The translations under genes were made by a program, and so were the position numbers. 64,000 nt of DNA, taken from contig NC_079883.1 of NCBI RefSeq assembly GCF_029227915.1, forward strand, positions 25,480,001 to 25,544,000, in the 5' to 3' direction. Positions 1 through 12,458 of the stretch are shown piece by piece (position 1 is the stretch's first letter; the number at the start of each line of letters is the position of its first letter). The notes under the pieces are model-generated. The model was not told the DNA's origin, searched no databases, and saw only the letters and a list, made by a program, of their open reading frames with translations. The DNA is from Hydractinia symbiolongicarpus (taxonomy: Eukaryota; Cnidaria; Hydrozoa; Anthoathecata; Hydractiniidae).

Positions 1-95
1 GGGTGTTTTGTTAAAATGTCACCATCACTAAGTGAAAGTGACATCATCACTAAGTGATTTTTTTAAAGTGACACCATCACTAAATGATTACCAAA
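1..95. repeat. Short tandem repeat, unit about 30 bp
   Basis: About three degenerate copies of a unit containing GTGACACCATCACTAAGTGA, separated by T/A runs. The array is cut by the left edge of the window. It lies downstream of exon 3 of the dsRNA-binding gene, in an intron or its 3' part. No function is visible. Confidence 0.7.
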
Positions 96-177
96 TGTAA
101 CATTCTTATTAAATTCTCTGCAAAGACGGTACTGTAGGTTCACAAATTGTAAACAGCTAATTCAAATCTTAACAAAC

Positions 178-3100
178 CTGGGGCAATGAGGAGGGCCTTT
201 CATTTCGTAGTCAGTGTAAGCTATGGTATAACATTCTGGTCCATGTGCCATCTCGTTAAGCTCTGATACGGGGTCTCTGGCAGCATCCAACGGGGGAAGT
301 TTCTAGAAACAATATAATTGCTTACAAACAAACTTTGAATTTGTTTGAATGCGCCGATACAGGTAAAAATAAAATAGAGAAATGAGTTTTTTTAAACCTA
401 CCTTATTTTTACTATTCTGCAGAATTAGCATTTTGAAGTTAGAAACTGGAGAGGGGGAATATTAGAGAGGCGAGTTTATGTTCTGAACGTTAGTATTATG
501 GATTAGCTTAATTTCAATGAAAAAAATTAGCAAATTTTTTAAAAGGTCACAGAATTATCATACGTAAAAAGCATAAAAACACAAATAAATTTACGGACAA
601 ATCTTTCCCACGCAAAAAAAAAATGCTACTTTAATGACTTTTCATTGAAAATCAGACTTGTATATATGCATTCAAATGTTTGTTACACTGTGTGGCAAAA
701 ATCTTGGAGAACAGTAGATATAGTACAGACTTAAAATTACAGCAATCATGCATGCATGATTATTGGAGAGGCGGGATTATTTTTAAAACATACTAAATAG
801 GTGGGTTTAAGAGGCGCATATAGTAGAGGCATGGGTTAATAGGAATATTTAGGATATATTTTAAGGCCTTTGTTAAAAAAAAACTTGAAAAATGTTTTTT
901 GTTATATTCTAATATTAGAAGAGCAAATTTTAAGTTTTTTAATGTAAAAAACCCCATAAAATTCCTTTCCAAAAAAATTAAAATTTGGAAAATATTTGAC
1001 CCACAAACCCACTAACTGAGCAAGTTACAAAATGATATGTTTTAAAAAATCTAAAGTAATTGAGTTTTTCACAGAAAAAAAATTTGAATAATACAAACAC
1101 TTGAAGTGAGTTAGTTCAAAATATTGGTAAAAACACATTTCTTATTTGTCACTGGAATGCTCTTTGTCTTTGCTGGCTTTTCTTATTTGTGCAAAAAATA
1201 AATGATAATAATAAGCACATAACGATAATATTTTGACTTCCTATTAATGAAGACTACTTGTAGATTTTGTGATTACAACAATCATATTCAAAGACCTTAC
1301 AGTATTTTTAATAAGTTGAATGAAACCTGGGATTATTTATTTAACCAGGGTGGCTGAATAATTCTCATTTTAATATCCCCTGACTTTTCGATAACTAATA
1401 CTGCTTGACTTGTATAATGCAAAATTGTTTATTGCAAAATAATGTTTAATTTTCACCAGGATAGTTAATAACAACTGAATTTTTTTTACCATGGGTAAAT
1501 AATTGCTGTCAGCAAATGCAGAGTGCTGACACAAATTATTAAAAAGGCTGACATTTGTTACAACGACTGCTTAAATTCAAACTTACATTGTTAAGTTTAT
1601 TTTAAGTATATGCTACTTATTTTGCTATACATAAATAAAAGAAAGAAAAGAGGATTGAATAAAGAGTGGAAATTTGTAACTGCACGCCTATTATGCTCCT
1701 TTGCACACCTTAACATAACTTGGGAGTGTGGTCATCATTGCACGTTATCGCTAATTTGTGATGTGTTGTACAACGGTGATTTACTGCTGACTATACAACT
1801 ATCAACAACTAAAGTTTGCAATTAGAAAAAATGTGCTCAAACGTCTTGCAATTTTTCCAATTCTCTGATTTGAAGTATCTTACATAGTAACTAAGTACCA
1901 AGTAACTAAGCTTTCTTCTTGGAGTTGATAAAATGTGTTTCTCTCAAACAAAAGCTTAGACGAAAAACGATTGACTCAGTGGAGAACCTGAGTTTATATT
2001 GAACAATGTGTCTAATCGCTTTGGAGGCCATTTTAATTTATCTGTGAGTTGTTTACCAAGCTTGGCCATATCTTACTCTGGTAAAAACTTTATAGCTTAA
2101 TAATGCTTATTAGGGTAAGTGAAACCACTCACTGAAATATTCGGATGAAAAGGGCTTTCCCCAACATGGACCATGTGAGCAAAGAACAATAGAATTAGCC
2201 AATCGAAAAGTGCGTCCAGATTTTGGCCGCAGAAAAATCGTTTGAGACCCAGCGTAATTATTCCCACCTTAACTACTCCGGTTTCTCGGTGGTCAGAAAA
2301 ATTATGCTGGGTCTCCTGGCTATAAAAATGATGGAAATAGAAAAAACGACTAAAGTAATACACTCCTTTGTAAACAAACAAGTGTGATTACAAGTGCAAG
2401 AGTGGCTTACTCTCAAGATTGCTAGTATAAAATGATCCTAACATTATTTAATAAGAATCTAGCATTGGAATGTATTGTATATATATATATATATATATAC
2501 TGTACATGTGCGACTTCATCTGAAAATTCTTCTAGGGCTTTTCGGGCAGCATTTTTCTTTGCTTCTTTTTTAGTATGAGCATAACTACCAGTTATTGTAT
2601 CATTCTCCACTGTTACCACTGCAAAAAACCTATAAAAACAAAACAAAATAATTTAATTTAATATTGTCAAAACAGAGTACACTGTTATATAAAAAAAGAA
2701 AAGCTGCTACATGGCTTCCCCTTACAGTTTATTAAAGAGAGTTGCAGGCAGCTTACATCACAACTAAAAATGGTTATAGCTGTTTAAAAGCGTTTTTAGA
2801 TAAAATACCCCTCAGTATTTTTTATGCCTAATACAATACAAGCGTCTTCCTTGTGTAATTCTGCACCACTACTCAAAAATCAGAGACTACAAGACGTTAC
2901 AGAGGAAGACAGTGAACACAGCGATAGCAGGTATAAGTACTCATCAACCAAAGAGGTTTAGTCTCCTTTAAAAAAGAAATAGTTGTTTGTTTTCCTAGGA
3001 ACCTTAAATGTTTATTAAAAATAAATATATATATAGTTCTTTTTTTGGCTTGTCCCTACCTTTGGTGCATTTACCTTTACCTTACCTTTGCCTTGTTTAT

Positions 3101-3614
3101 GAAGTCATTCCCGTTTCATTTTTGTTCCAAATGGTATGCTTCATATTAGAGCTTGTTAAATTTTACTTAATATCAGGATGTTACAGGAAAAACAGAATAT
3201 CAGGACAATACAGTGATAAAAAGTCAGAGAGCTTCTCCGTGCTAATTATAAACACAAATTCTAGGTTTAAGGTTGTATTGCATATGCGGTGGCCATCAAA
3301 CTCCTGTGGCTGAAAAATGACATCACTTCAAAATGGTAAATACAGCAATTGAAAGACTTTTTTACATGGTGATAAACTGAAATACTAATGTAGTGAATTT
3401 ATCTAAATTAATACAAGTAAGAAAAAAAGGCTTAACCAAACTTATTTATTAAAATAAAAACAACATCATGATACTGTTACCCTTTATTTTACCAAAATAC
3501 ACACCTGCATGCATGGTCGGGAGAATCTGGATCACGTATTATTTCATAGTCAGGTGTGGTGATTCCTCTGCTGTCACAAAACTCTTTCAGAACACAAACT
3601 GGATCTTTTGCCAT
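178..3614 (-). CDS. Double-stranded RNA-binding protein, 5' part (three exons, continues off the left edge)
   Basis: Three minus-strand exons are seen: 3505-3614 (ATG at 3614), 2506-2629 and 178-302. Exon 1 ends in phase 2 (CAG/GT) and joins exon 2 to give an Arg codon. Exon 2 ends in phase 0 and exon 3 starts in phase 0, so the frame is consistent. Exons 1-2 encode one dsRBD: DPVCVLKEFCDSRGITTP forms the first helix, FFAVVTVENDTITGSYA the beta strands, and KKEAKKNAARKALEE the C-terminal helix, with the KKxAK RNA-contact pattern intact. Exon 3 begins a second dsRBD (DPVSELNEMAHG) and ends in phase 2 at a CAG/GT donor, so more exons lie to the left. Two dsRBDs starting at the N-terminus suggest a TARBP2/PRKRA, ILF3 or STRBP type of protein, but the subfamily cannot be settled here. 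Introns of 2.2 kb and 0.9 kb hold no other gene; a (TA)n run sits beside the exon 2 donor. Confidence 0.8.
2477..2500. repeat. (TA)n microsatellite
   Basis: Pure TA run directly next to the donor of exon 2 of the dsRNA-binding gene. On the minus strand it begins about five bases inside the intron. Confidence 0.85.
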
Positions 3615-5579
3615 AGTTCAACAATTTGAAAGTAAAAGATTGGATATATATACTACTTTTAATCTATAAAACAAATTTTGAAATGTGGAGGTTAAAGTGT
3701 AATTATAAAACTGTAACATGACATAGAAATATATATACTAGTAATTCCATGGTATTGATTTTACACAATTTAAAGTAAGTTGTAGAAGAAAAAATTAGGA
3801 AAAATAAATCTGAAAAATTTATATTTCGTATGTCTAGTATTATAATTTGTCACTATAAAGGAATGAACAACCATGTAAAGACTGATAAATTGAGCAATGT
3901 ATGCAATCTTTTTTTTTAAATAAGAAGAGATGTTTCTAAAAATCTGTAATAACCCAGATTGATTTATAGATATCATCAGGAAAACCTTACAAACACAGGA
4001 AACTACAATTGCAAATTATCAGAAACTTGTTACTTCTTTAACAAACTGTCCCTTACAGCATTTTGGGGGATAGGTCACGGCTGTTTCAGGGCTGACAAAA
4101 AAAATAATATATATTATATATATACCCAGTCAGCAAAAACAGGATTTCTTGAGATCGAAATAACATTTTTACATTCCGTAAAAAGAATATTAATCTCAGA
4201 TAAATTGTCCATAGTAAAATAAAAATATTTTTTTACGAACACTTGTCCGAAATTGCCTAATTTGGACCAAAATATTGAAAAACGTTCTCCAAAACATAAC
4301 CTAAAGTGACTTCTTCCACAATATCTGGGAAATTAAGCCAGGATCAGATGTTTTTTTATGATCCATAGGTTAGAGGGGATATTTAGGATAAAAGTAATTA
4401 AATTTTTATACTGTCTGAAATCAAAAGAAAAGGCCAAATACGCTAAATCTACAAAATACAGTTAACAGTGCCATATTTCAACTTGAAGGTTGGTTTAATT
4501 TGCAGGGAATCCTTATCTTTTCTAGCCCTGAGACATTCTAAAGTGTCCTAAATGAAATTATGATGTGTCCAAAACTGTCCGATTGACATTTGGGCCTTTT
4601 TGGGCCAAATAACAGAAATCTTTGGGAAAAAGACCATTGAGGATCACGATTACTGATATAACTTTTTTTGAAAACCTCATTGTTTCTAGTCTAGAGTGTC
4701 TTTATATGAAATTATAATCCGTCCAAAACTGTTCAAATTGACATTTGGAGACCAAATACGTGAAAAAAAGCTATTTTGCAGACAAATCTAATTTACTAGC
4801 TTAATTTAACAGGTGAAAGGAACTAATTGTTTTTCAAGTTTCAAAGTTCAAATATAACATGTCTGAAATTGTTCCAAAAAGAACTAGTCTTAGTATAGGT
4901 ATTTATTACAAAATTTACAGAACTATTTTGTAAATAAAATATTTTCTAATTTATACAATCTAAATATATATACATTGTAACAATTAATCTTTGAAGTCTT
5001 CCACACAGAAATCTGAACATAAAAATATAGACATAAAATAAGACAGTCTAATTGTTTCTAGATTATACTAAAGACAGCATTTGCAAGTACCAAAGCAACA
5101 GTTAGCCAGAGGATGGATTTATAGCGTAAAGAAATCGCTTCCTGCTGTGTAGAAAACTTTGATCATAATACTAATTTTAAACTTTGTAAAGGAACTGAAC
5201 TTGTTTACTGGAACTAAAGGAAATAAAAACTACATCATTATAATCTTTCATGTTATATAAATAGATATATATTAAAGGGAACGCAAGGTATAAAATGATG
5301 TTGGACTTATTTTATAGAGCTTACAAAGTTGGTTAACAAGTCTTTTTAATTTTTTCAAACAGCTCATTTTGTTTTCTAGGTATTCACATTTAAAGATTTT
5401 CAGGTTTAATTATTATATGTGCATTCAAAGTTCATTAATGCATAGATAATATATAGGTGAATTGATAAACATATTTTTTTTTGCCAAAGTGATACTTATT
5501 TGCTCGTCCCAAACTTTTAAACCACATAATTTTTACAGTTTTATATACATTTAAATAAAATATAAACAGGAACATAAAT
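3615..5579. other. Intergenic, no gene seen; degenerate repeats
   Basis: No coding exon is convincing. Between about 4225 and 4780 a degenerate unit recurs three or four times; its recognisable pieces are GTCCAAAACTGT, GACATTTGG and GGGCCAAATA. The clearest pair is about 4540-4625 and 4685-4760. Probably an old transposon remnant. Confidence 0.5.
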
Positions 5580-6125
5580 TTACACATTTACTTATTTACA
5601 GTGGCCACTATAAGGACATTTATCCTTCCTATAAAAATTTTTCTTTCTTCTTTTTTGGCACATGAAAAGCAAACTCGGGTAGTTTGCGTGAAATTGTCTC
5701 TTCAGGAAAGTGTTTCGGAAAAGCCTCACCAAATGAATTACAAAATCTCTCTAAGGTTAAAAATCATTTACAAAAATGAAGTGGCTGAATCTGACTAAAT
5801 AAACCAAACACACAAAGAAATCATTCGTGTACATCTGCATTGTCAGCAGTCGCGTCACAAAGTCGAACATGATTTCTCAGAACAACTTTGCAATGATTGC
5901 CAACAAATACATTACCATGGTATGCTTGTTGTGTAACTTTGATGTCATTAAGGCACTGGAGAAGTTGCTTTTCCCGACGTCCCATGGTGTCTTCACACTC
6001 AGTCTGAAGGACCTTACACCTATAAGTTCTAATTCTAAAATAGAATTGTCAAGAGTAACATTGCGTTTCCTTAGATCATCAATTTTTTTTCCAATGCGAA
6101 TGAAGACCTAATCGACCTATTCTGA
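5580..6125 (-). pseudogene. Decayed transposon-like ORF fragments
   Basis: Read on the minus strand, 5821-6050 encodes a run ending at a TGA (5823-5821) that contains LLQCLNDIKVTQQAYHGNVF and VGNHCKVVLRNHVRLCD. Further along, 5631-5750 in another frame gives EAFPKHFPEETISRKLPEFA followed by HVPKKKK. Spacing and order (Q-A-Y-H-G...F-V-G-N-H, then a FP-rich helix with a P-K-x-H/P-like motif) recall a large multicopy protein family I know from cnidarian genomes that is usually regarded as transposon-derived; the superfamily is not certain. Stops and frame changes show it is dead. Confidence 0.4.
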
Positions 6126-6191
6126 ACATTTCAGGCACATATATTAATCTCTCAAGAGTAATCTCTTCAGATTTCCCAAACAACTTACAAA

Positions 6192-6193
6192 CT

Positions 6194-6282
<89 letters not shown>
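6192..6282. repeat. (TTA)n microsatellite, about 30 units
   Basis: Uninterrupted TTA/ATT run of about 90 bp. (TTA)n or (AAT)n is also the 3' tail of both CR1/L2-like LINEs in this window, so this run could be the tail of another LINE copy; the flanking sequence shows no recognisable LINE. Confidence 0.95.
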
Positions 6283-6283
<1 letters not shown>

Positions 6284-6426
6284 AAATTTGAATTTAAATT
6301 GAATTTAAAATTAATTTGAACAAGTCGATCTTCTGCTAATGCCGACAGTACTGAATCAGACAATACTATTTTCTTTTTATTTGTAGACATTAGTTTCAGC
6401 AAATAATAACTCTTGCTTCCTGTGAT

Positions 6427-6453
6427 TAAACAAACAAACAAACAAACAAATAA
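6427..6453. repeat. (CAAA)n microsatellite
   Basis: Six imperfect CAAA units in A-rich intergenic DNA; nothing else is visible around them. Confidence 0.8.
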
Positions 6454-6849
6454 AAAAACACTCTATCAGGTTATAAACCTAAAGTAAAATCTCTGTTATT
6501 TATTTATATTTAAGATTTTTTGGCATAAAAATAAACAACATAATAATAATCACATATTGTCTGTAACAGCGATTTACGGAACGTTCTTTTCTAATGTTTA
6601 TATAATTTTGTTATCCATTTATATCTCAGCAATCACAGTGTAGATGATAAAATGAATGGCGGCAATGAGGAGGAGATAGTTGTGTGCGTCTTATTAATTG
6701 TATTTTATATTTATTTTTCATATTTTCAGTGGCCACCTGTTGCTTGAAGGTAGCGAAGATAAAAAAAGAAAATTATCATCTATACTTTAATTTTAACATT
6801 TTTCAATATCTTTAACAGGAAGTAATAATTAATTGACATATATTTCACA

Positions 6850-6955
6850 ACCTAGTCCAGGGTTACTCCAAGGTATTTGTATGTGGTTGTGCAGTTGAAA
6901 GTGATTCCCTTTGTTTCAACCTTCACCGGATCTAAGTTCTTTAGTTTGGGGAATC
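6850..6955 (-). pseudogene. LINE reverse-transcriptase C-terminal fragment
   Basis: The minus strand reads PKLKNLDPVKVETKGI then TYKYLGVTLD before a stop. The KYLGVxLD motif is typical of the region after the RT palm in jockey/CR1/L2 elements. It abuts the RTE-like LINE at 6957 and may be the far side of the older LINE whose front half lies at 7989-9370. Confidence 0.65.
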
Positions 6956-6956
6956 A

Positions 6957-7988
6957 TCATCATCATTCTCGGCTTAACGTCCGTTTTCCATGCTAGCATG
7001 GGTTGGACGGGGTATATTAATGACCCTCTTCCAATCTGATCTAGACTGTGTTAGATCTAAACTCAACTTCCTCTCTATCAAGTCTGTCCTTATAACCTCC
7101 TGCCAAGTCTTTCTCGGTCTGCCTCTGGGCTTTGCCCCAGGAACTATCAAGTCTCTACACTTTCTTACCCAATTATCCTCCTCCATTCTTTCCAAGTGCC
7201 CCAGCCAATTCAATCTTCTTATCTGGATAACATCTTTAATTCTACGGAGACTTAGCCTGCTTCTTAGCTCATCTAAACTCTTTCTGTCTCTCAGACTGGC
7301 ATTACACATCCACCTAACCATTCTCATATCATTCCTTTCTAAACGGTCAAGATCTTCCTGCTTCACTGCCCATGTCTCACTACCGTACAACATAACACTT
7401 CTTACACAGGCCTCATACAACCTACCTTTTACCTCAATTGACAGGACTCTGTCAATTGAGGTAAAAGGTACTCAATAAAGGAAGTAACTCTCTAAACTTT
7501 TTCCAAGCAGAACCTATCCTGCAAGTAACACTTCTTCCAACACCCCCTTCGCTGCCCAACATATCACCTAAGTAACAGAAGTTCTTAACTATCTCTAACT
7601 ACAAACTGTATGCCAGCTCTTAACCTTCCACTAATACTACTGCACTTCTTATGTACCCAATGCTTGCAAGTCTGACAAAAAATTGAGTTACTACCAACCC
7701 CTTTCCTGCAAACTCCACAAGGCCATTTTCCAACTACAAGGTCACACTTGGCTGCAATGCTACTTATCATGACTTTAGACTTTGCTGTGTTTACCTTCAG
7801 CCCTTTCTCTTCTAGTTCTTTCTTCCACTTCTCAAACTTTTCAACTAATTCTTCCATCGACTCTGCTATGAGAACCAAATCATCTGCATACAATAACTCC
7901 CATGGACAACCTGTTCTGAACTCCATCAACAGCGCTTCTAAGACTAGAATAAACAACAAAGGACTAAGTACAGAACCCTGATGTACAC
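6957..7988 (-). mobile_element. RTE-like LINE with PHD-like finger, copy 1 (5' truncated, frameshifted)
   Basis: Minus-strand pieces of a reverse transcriptase: 7585-7995 carries GVHQGSVLSPLLF, the catalytic LLYADDLVLIAES and, downstream, a PHD-like Cys/His finger (CGVCRKGVGSNSIFC, then CKHWVHKKC). 6974-7420 carries the C-terminal region with LYGSETWAVKQEDLDRLE and RLNWLGHLERM. Between them a frame change and about 100 bp of loss have broken the ORF. The 3' end is a short (ATG)n-type tail next to a palindrome, CCATGCTAGCATGG, at about 6986-7000. A second copy is at 13432-15440. The 5' part of the RT and the endonuclease are missing, so this is a dead insertion. Confidence 0.85.
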
Positions 7989-9370
7989 CACACAAAACTG
8001 ATCCTGTTGTCTAATTTTGATATAATGCAACCATGGTCTATGGTGTCAAAAGCTTTGCTCAGATCTATATAAGCAGCACCTGTAAGTATACTATTATCAA
8101 AGCCACAATGGTCGGTAAGTATGGCCACTGCATATTGAGTAGAAACCAAACTGAGATGATTTGAGAAATTGATTCGCCTCTAGAGAAGAATAAAGTTGTT
8201 CATGGACTATAATATTGAATAGCTTTGAAAAACATGTTAAAATGGAGATGGGTCAATAGTTATATACCTATTTTCTGTTTTGATTCACCTTTGTGTATAG
8301 GTGTAATTTTTGCGATTTTTCCGCTGTTGAAAATACAGATGACGCTAAACAGTTGTTTATTAGATGAGCAATGGTTGGTGCAATTTCTTCACGACCATCT
8401 TTGAGAAATTGTACCAGTATATCATCATATCCCGGCGATTTGGATGAATTAAGTGAAGCTATTTTCTTCATTATAGTTTCAGTTGTTACTTTCTAGAACG
8501 TGAAACGATGATCATTAGGATTCAGTTCACGTTTGATAGTAGAATGATCGTGTTTCTTCCATATGCTAGTTTGAGAAAACGGTAATAATTTCTAAAGAGT
8601 TTTTCCAATGTGAGTGAAGAAGTGACAGAAGCCGTTACAAATTTCTTGTTTGTCTGTTGACAGAGTTCCATTAACAATAACTGATGGTTTAGTTCTGATT
8701 TTGCTTTGGATTTGTCGATGCACTTTTTTATTCTTTGCCAGAATTGTTTAGGTTTTGTGATGGTTTCCGTAAAGTTTCACACTTATGATTTCCTTCACTT
8801 GTTTTTATTTTGAGCATCACGTTATTTCTCAACTTGTTAAAAGTGGCGCAGTCTTCAGATTAGTTTTTCTTGCTTCTCGGAGATGGTAGTCACGATCCTT
8901 TATCTTGAAACGTATGTCATCAGTGAGACATGGACATCCTTCTCTCTAACATTTCTTTCTACTAGTGGTGCATGCTTGTCAACTATAGCTCGAAAAACGG
9001 ATTTGAAAGTTGACCATGCCCCGCTGGCGTCATTAAAGTTAAGTATATTTGACCACGGTTGTTGTCGTAGTTCACTTTTAAAATCTTTTTTATTATATTT
9101 TCGGTTATTACCTGATGTGACTTTAGGTGTCGTAAATTTCGAACAGTTAATTTTTCTGATTCCTGCTGTCTAAGCATGGTCACTTATAGAGACAGGGAAA
9201 ACATTATGATCACTAATATGATCTTCTCTTGTAGTCAGAATAACATCTACTCCAGTTGGGAATTCTCGTGCCTGTGCCAAATTCTAGGTCTGTAGCTATC
9301 ACAGAATTGTTGGCACATGTTTGGATAGATGGCATATTTTTTGTGGAAAAATAATGTTTTTGAATTTTAT
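7989..9370 (-). mobile_element. CR1/jockey-like LINE, endonuclease-to-RT fragment, degraded
   Basis: In order along the minus strand: an endonuclease end (ATDLEFGTG, then SDHNVFPVSISDH near 9190-9260), the linker (DFKSELRQQPW, and DKHAPLVERN around 8960), an RT entry block (SLNSSKSPGYDDILVQFLKD, 8400-8470) and RT motif A (AYIDLSKAFDTIDHG, about 8030-8080). Several frameshifts and stops separate them. Reading breaks off at 7988, where the RTE-like copy begins, before the YADD block. It is older than the RTE copy that interrupts it. Confidence 0.75.
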
Positions 9371-11714
9371 GCGTTTTGTGAGATGAAAGTACTCAAAATG
9401 CTTAGCACACATATGAAACATATATATTTATTCTATTATAAAGAAGAAAGGTAGACCGTTCTAATATTTTTCATTTAAATAATATTAAAATAATATAAAA
9501 AAAGTTACAATAATTTAAAAAATAATAAAAATACAATTTTTTAAAAAATTTGTGGAAGCCATTTTATTTTTGTTGGCGGTTTCACAAGCAAAGATGTGGC
9601 TGTCCCGATCACAAACTTTTTTAACATTGTGATCATTGTGATCTATTGCAATTTCTACATCGAAATTTTAAAGATAGTGACCGGACCCATAGCTGATTTA
9701 AAAAACACCAACACAGGACTATAGAAAGTGAAAGCGTCGCCGTAAATAATTTAAAAACATTCAACACAAAATTCCGTTAACAGGGTGCAAGATAAAAGGA
9801 GGGCCAGTTTGTGTTAAAAGTGCAAGGAGAATAAACATTTAAATTGATTGTTTTGTGGAATTGGAATTTTAAATATTTGTTTCGTACATTTATACAACAA
9901 AAAAACAGTCACTAGAAAAAACCACCCACCCACAAACGTTCAATGGCAGTAGAAAATTAAAAATGGTATCCTAGCTATAATTCCAAACAACAAAAATGTG
10001 TCTACAACATTATTGACAAGTGGATTTGACAAATTCAAGTTGTGTAAATCTAATATAGGGACAGCCAATATTACTTCTTTTGGAAACGGAATTCAAAATT
10101 TGAGGTCATGTGTGTGTTTCACACACAACACACGTGGCAACACAGCATATAAATCAACAAACATCAACGCTAGCTAGCTAGCTATATGTGTGAAAAATTG
10201 TGATTTTCATTGATTGGGTAAAATTTTAAATAAGAAAGCTAAGGTAAATACTAAAAAGACCAATGCGCTGCTACTCACACTTTCACTTTCACTCTCAATT
10301 ATAACGTCAGGTCAAAAAATTATAGCGCACTCTGACACACAACTGGTTTCGCCATTTTTATTTTTATTTCTGCTCACACCTCCTCGATTATAAAACGTAT
10401 CCAGGGACCTCTTTGGTGTTTAGAAGGTGTGGCAACCAACACGAATTTTCAGTCAAAACAAAGCAGTGTTGGTGGTCACGGTGTGCGTGTGGTTAATTTG
10501 ACTTATTTGCATGGCTGCTTTTTGTATTCAGTATATCCTTTGTTTGAAGCACAGATAAATTTAGGGTAGCCTTCTGATGGGTACTGACCAAAAATACTGA
10601 CCAGTTAGTTAAATTAACTAGCTAAATTTAGCTAGCTAGCTAGTTACACAAGAACAGCACTTTTTCTATACCCTAAAAAGTAAACTATTATTATTATTTA
10701 CTAATTAATTTTATTATTATGGTTTAACTCAGAAAATTCCAAATATGTAGCTATAAAATATTTCCCTAGGGACAATTTTCAGCGGTAAGCTCTTTTGGCT
10801 TTGGCAGGAAAAAAGATGGGGACGCTAGGTTAAGCAAAGTAATTATTGGTCCAGCCCTGTGAATTAGGAATAAAGCATGGCAGCAAAAAAAGCCATAGAT
10901 AGATAGATGTGCATATTTTCATGGCTAGCCTCACAAATATCGACAGGTATACCCTGTCTATTATTTCCAGGGGGGCATAGCTGAAGAGGCAGGGAATTCC
11001 ATGAGATGCGTGCGATCGCACGCGCACGCGCCCACACACGCGCAACAGCTATTCAGGCGTGAGATTCATTGCACGCGCTAATTACGCTCTTTACTTGCGT
11101 TAAATAAAAAAAAATAACGAAGGAATTATAAAAGTTGATTTTCTACAGCCTAGTTAATGTCGCCGCTTCAGGCTATGCTTTAAGCATTTAACTATTAAAA
11201 ACTGTATTCCAAAAATCAATCGACAGCTTACATAGACAGCTTCAACTGTATCATTAAAAACAGTTTATAACCACTTGTGGTTAAATGATTTTTTTTTTAA
11301 AAAGTTAATTAAATGCCGTGTTTTTTTCCCAGTGTTTAAATTAAATGTGTTTTTTCTGCCTGTGTGAAATTAAATGTGTGTTGAACATTTTATTTTAAAA
11401 TTAAATTTAATTTAAAATAAAACCTCAATAAAGAAAAAAATGACTCCCATTTTTACCATTGTTCTAGATAATAGATAACCTACGGAGAAAATATAAACCC
11501 TTGGAACAAGGTTGGGGATAAATAGCACTACAAACAAAATGGCAGATCATTGCAGTAAGTGCAACATGTAGCACGTGTCAGCGTCTCTTCGTCCACTGTT
11601 AAATGACTTCCTACAACGAACCAAGGTGTTTTGTTAATATATTTAGCACTTTTACACCACTTAAAGAACACTCATGGGACTGATAAGAGTGAAATAAACC
11701 AGAAAAAAAATCGT
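9371..11714. other. Intergenic, no gene seen; TAGC repeats
   Basis: AT-rich sequence without a convincing exon. GCTA/TAGC palindromic repeats occur at about 10170-10187 and 10617-10646; a short GC-rich (CG/CA) patch lies at 11005-11045. The ORFs here show no domain-like pattern. Confidence 0.6.
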
Positions 11715-12225
11715 GGAATTCCCTGAGAGGGTGCCGATAAGCCGCAAACGCCCGCATATATACGGGCGAGTTCGGGCGACTTTTCGAATAAAATTGGCGT
11801 TTGCCCCCCCCCTCCCCCCCCGAAATCGCCCGCACTTTCCTGAAATCGCCCGGAACATTCCCGAAATGCAATTCCTTGTAACAAACCATGCGGACGATAT
11901 TTGGGAAGAAGGCGCTTGAAGAGAAAGGAGTTAATATAGTTTATATATAAGTTATTTATAAAGTAAACTTTATCAAAAACCATCAAAAACAGTTCTTTTA
12001 AGAACTTCACTACCACATAGTAAGTTTATTTTAATTTTTATAGTTTTTTTGAATCACATTAGTGTCTGGTTTTTCTTCTTTTTCGGGCATTATTCGGGCC
12101 TATGCGGGTTTTTTCAGGCAAATCCTTATATTTTTTTCAAAACGCCGAACTCCCCCGAAAACGCCCGCACTTTTTACGCGTATGCGGCTTATCAGCACCC
12201 TCGTCATAGCTTGGACGGGGAATCC
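11715..12225. mobile_element. Inverted-repeat DNA element (MITE), about 0.5 kb
   Basis: The left arm has GAGGGTGCCGATAAGCCGCA (about 11727-11746) and the right arm its complement with one change, TGCGGCTTATCAGCACCCTC (about 12182-12201). Outside these both sides continue with GGAATTCCC- or GGATTCCCC-like sequence. The interior is rich in CGCCCG and CGGGCG motifs in both orientations, including a run of C at about 11807-11820. No transposase is encoded. The target duplication could not be fixed, so the outer limits are approximate. Confidence 0.65.
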
Positions 12226-12239
12226 TGGAGTGTTTAATG

Positions 12240-12458
12240 CTCATTTTGAGCTACGCAGACACAATTAGGGTCTACGCTACCAGACAACTCCCCAATCTCC
12301 CTCACTTGGCTTAGGTTCACCTGGGGCTATGGTAACATTCACTCGCCCACATTGAATTGCCGTCATAGGGAATCGAACCCCGGTCTCCCGCAAAAAGGTG
12401 CGAGAGCTATAACCACTAAACTACGGCGCCACGCTATAATCACTAGACTACAGCGCCA
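12240..12458 (-). mobile_element. tRNA-derived SINE with a duplicated 5' head
   Basis: On the minus strand, 12430-12365 reads like the body of a tRNA gene: box A TAGTTTAGTGG (12423-12413) and box B GGTTCGATTCC (12379-12369), spaced as in tRNAs, after a GGCGCCG start. A non-tRNA body of about 120 bp follows. Upstream, 12458-12431 repeats the head (TGGCGCTGTAGTCTAGTG, then ATTATAGC), so the SINE begins with one and a half heads. Intact pol III boxes suggest it could have been transcribed. It is not a functional tRNA: the D-arm/anticodon region is tRNA-like but no 3' acceptor partner follows. Confidence 0.7.

Noticed and set aside
10830-11045. ORF over the GC-rich CG/CA patch
   Set aside because: Simple-sequence composition explains it; no domain pattern or splice context.
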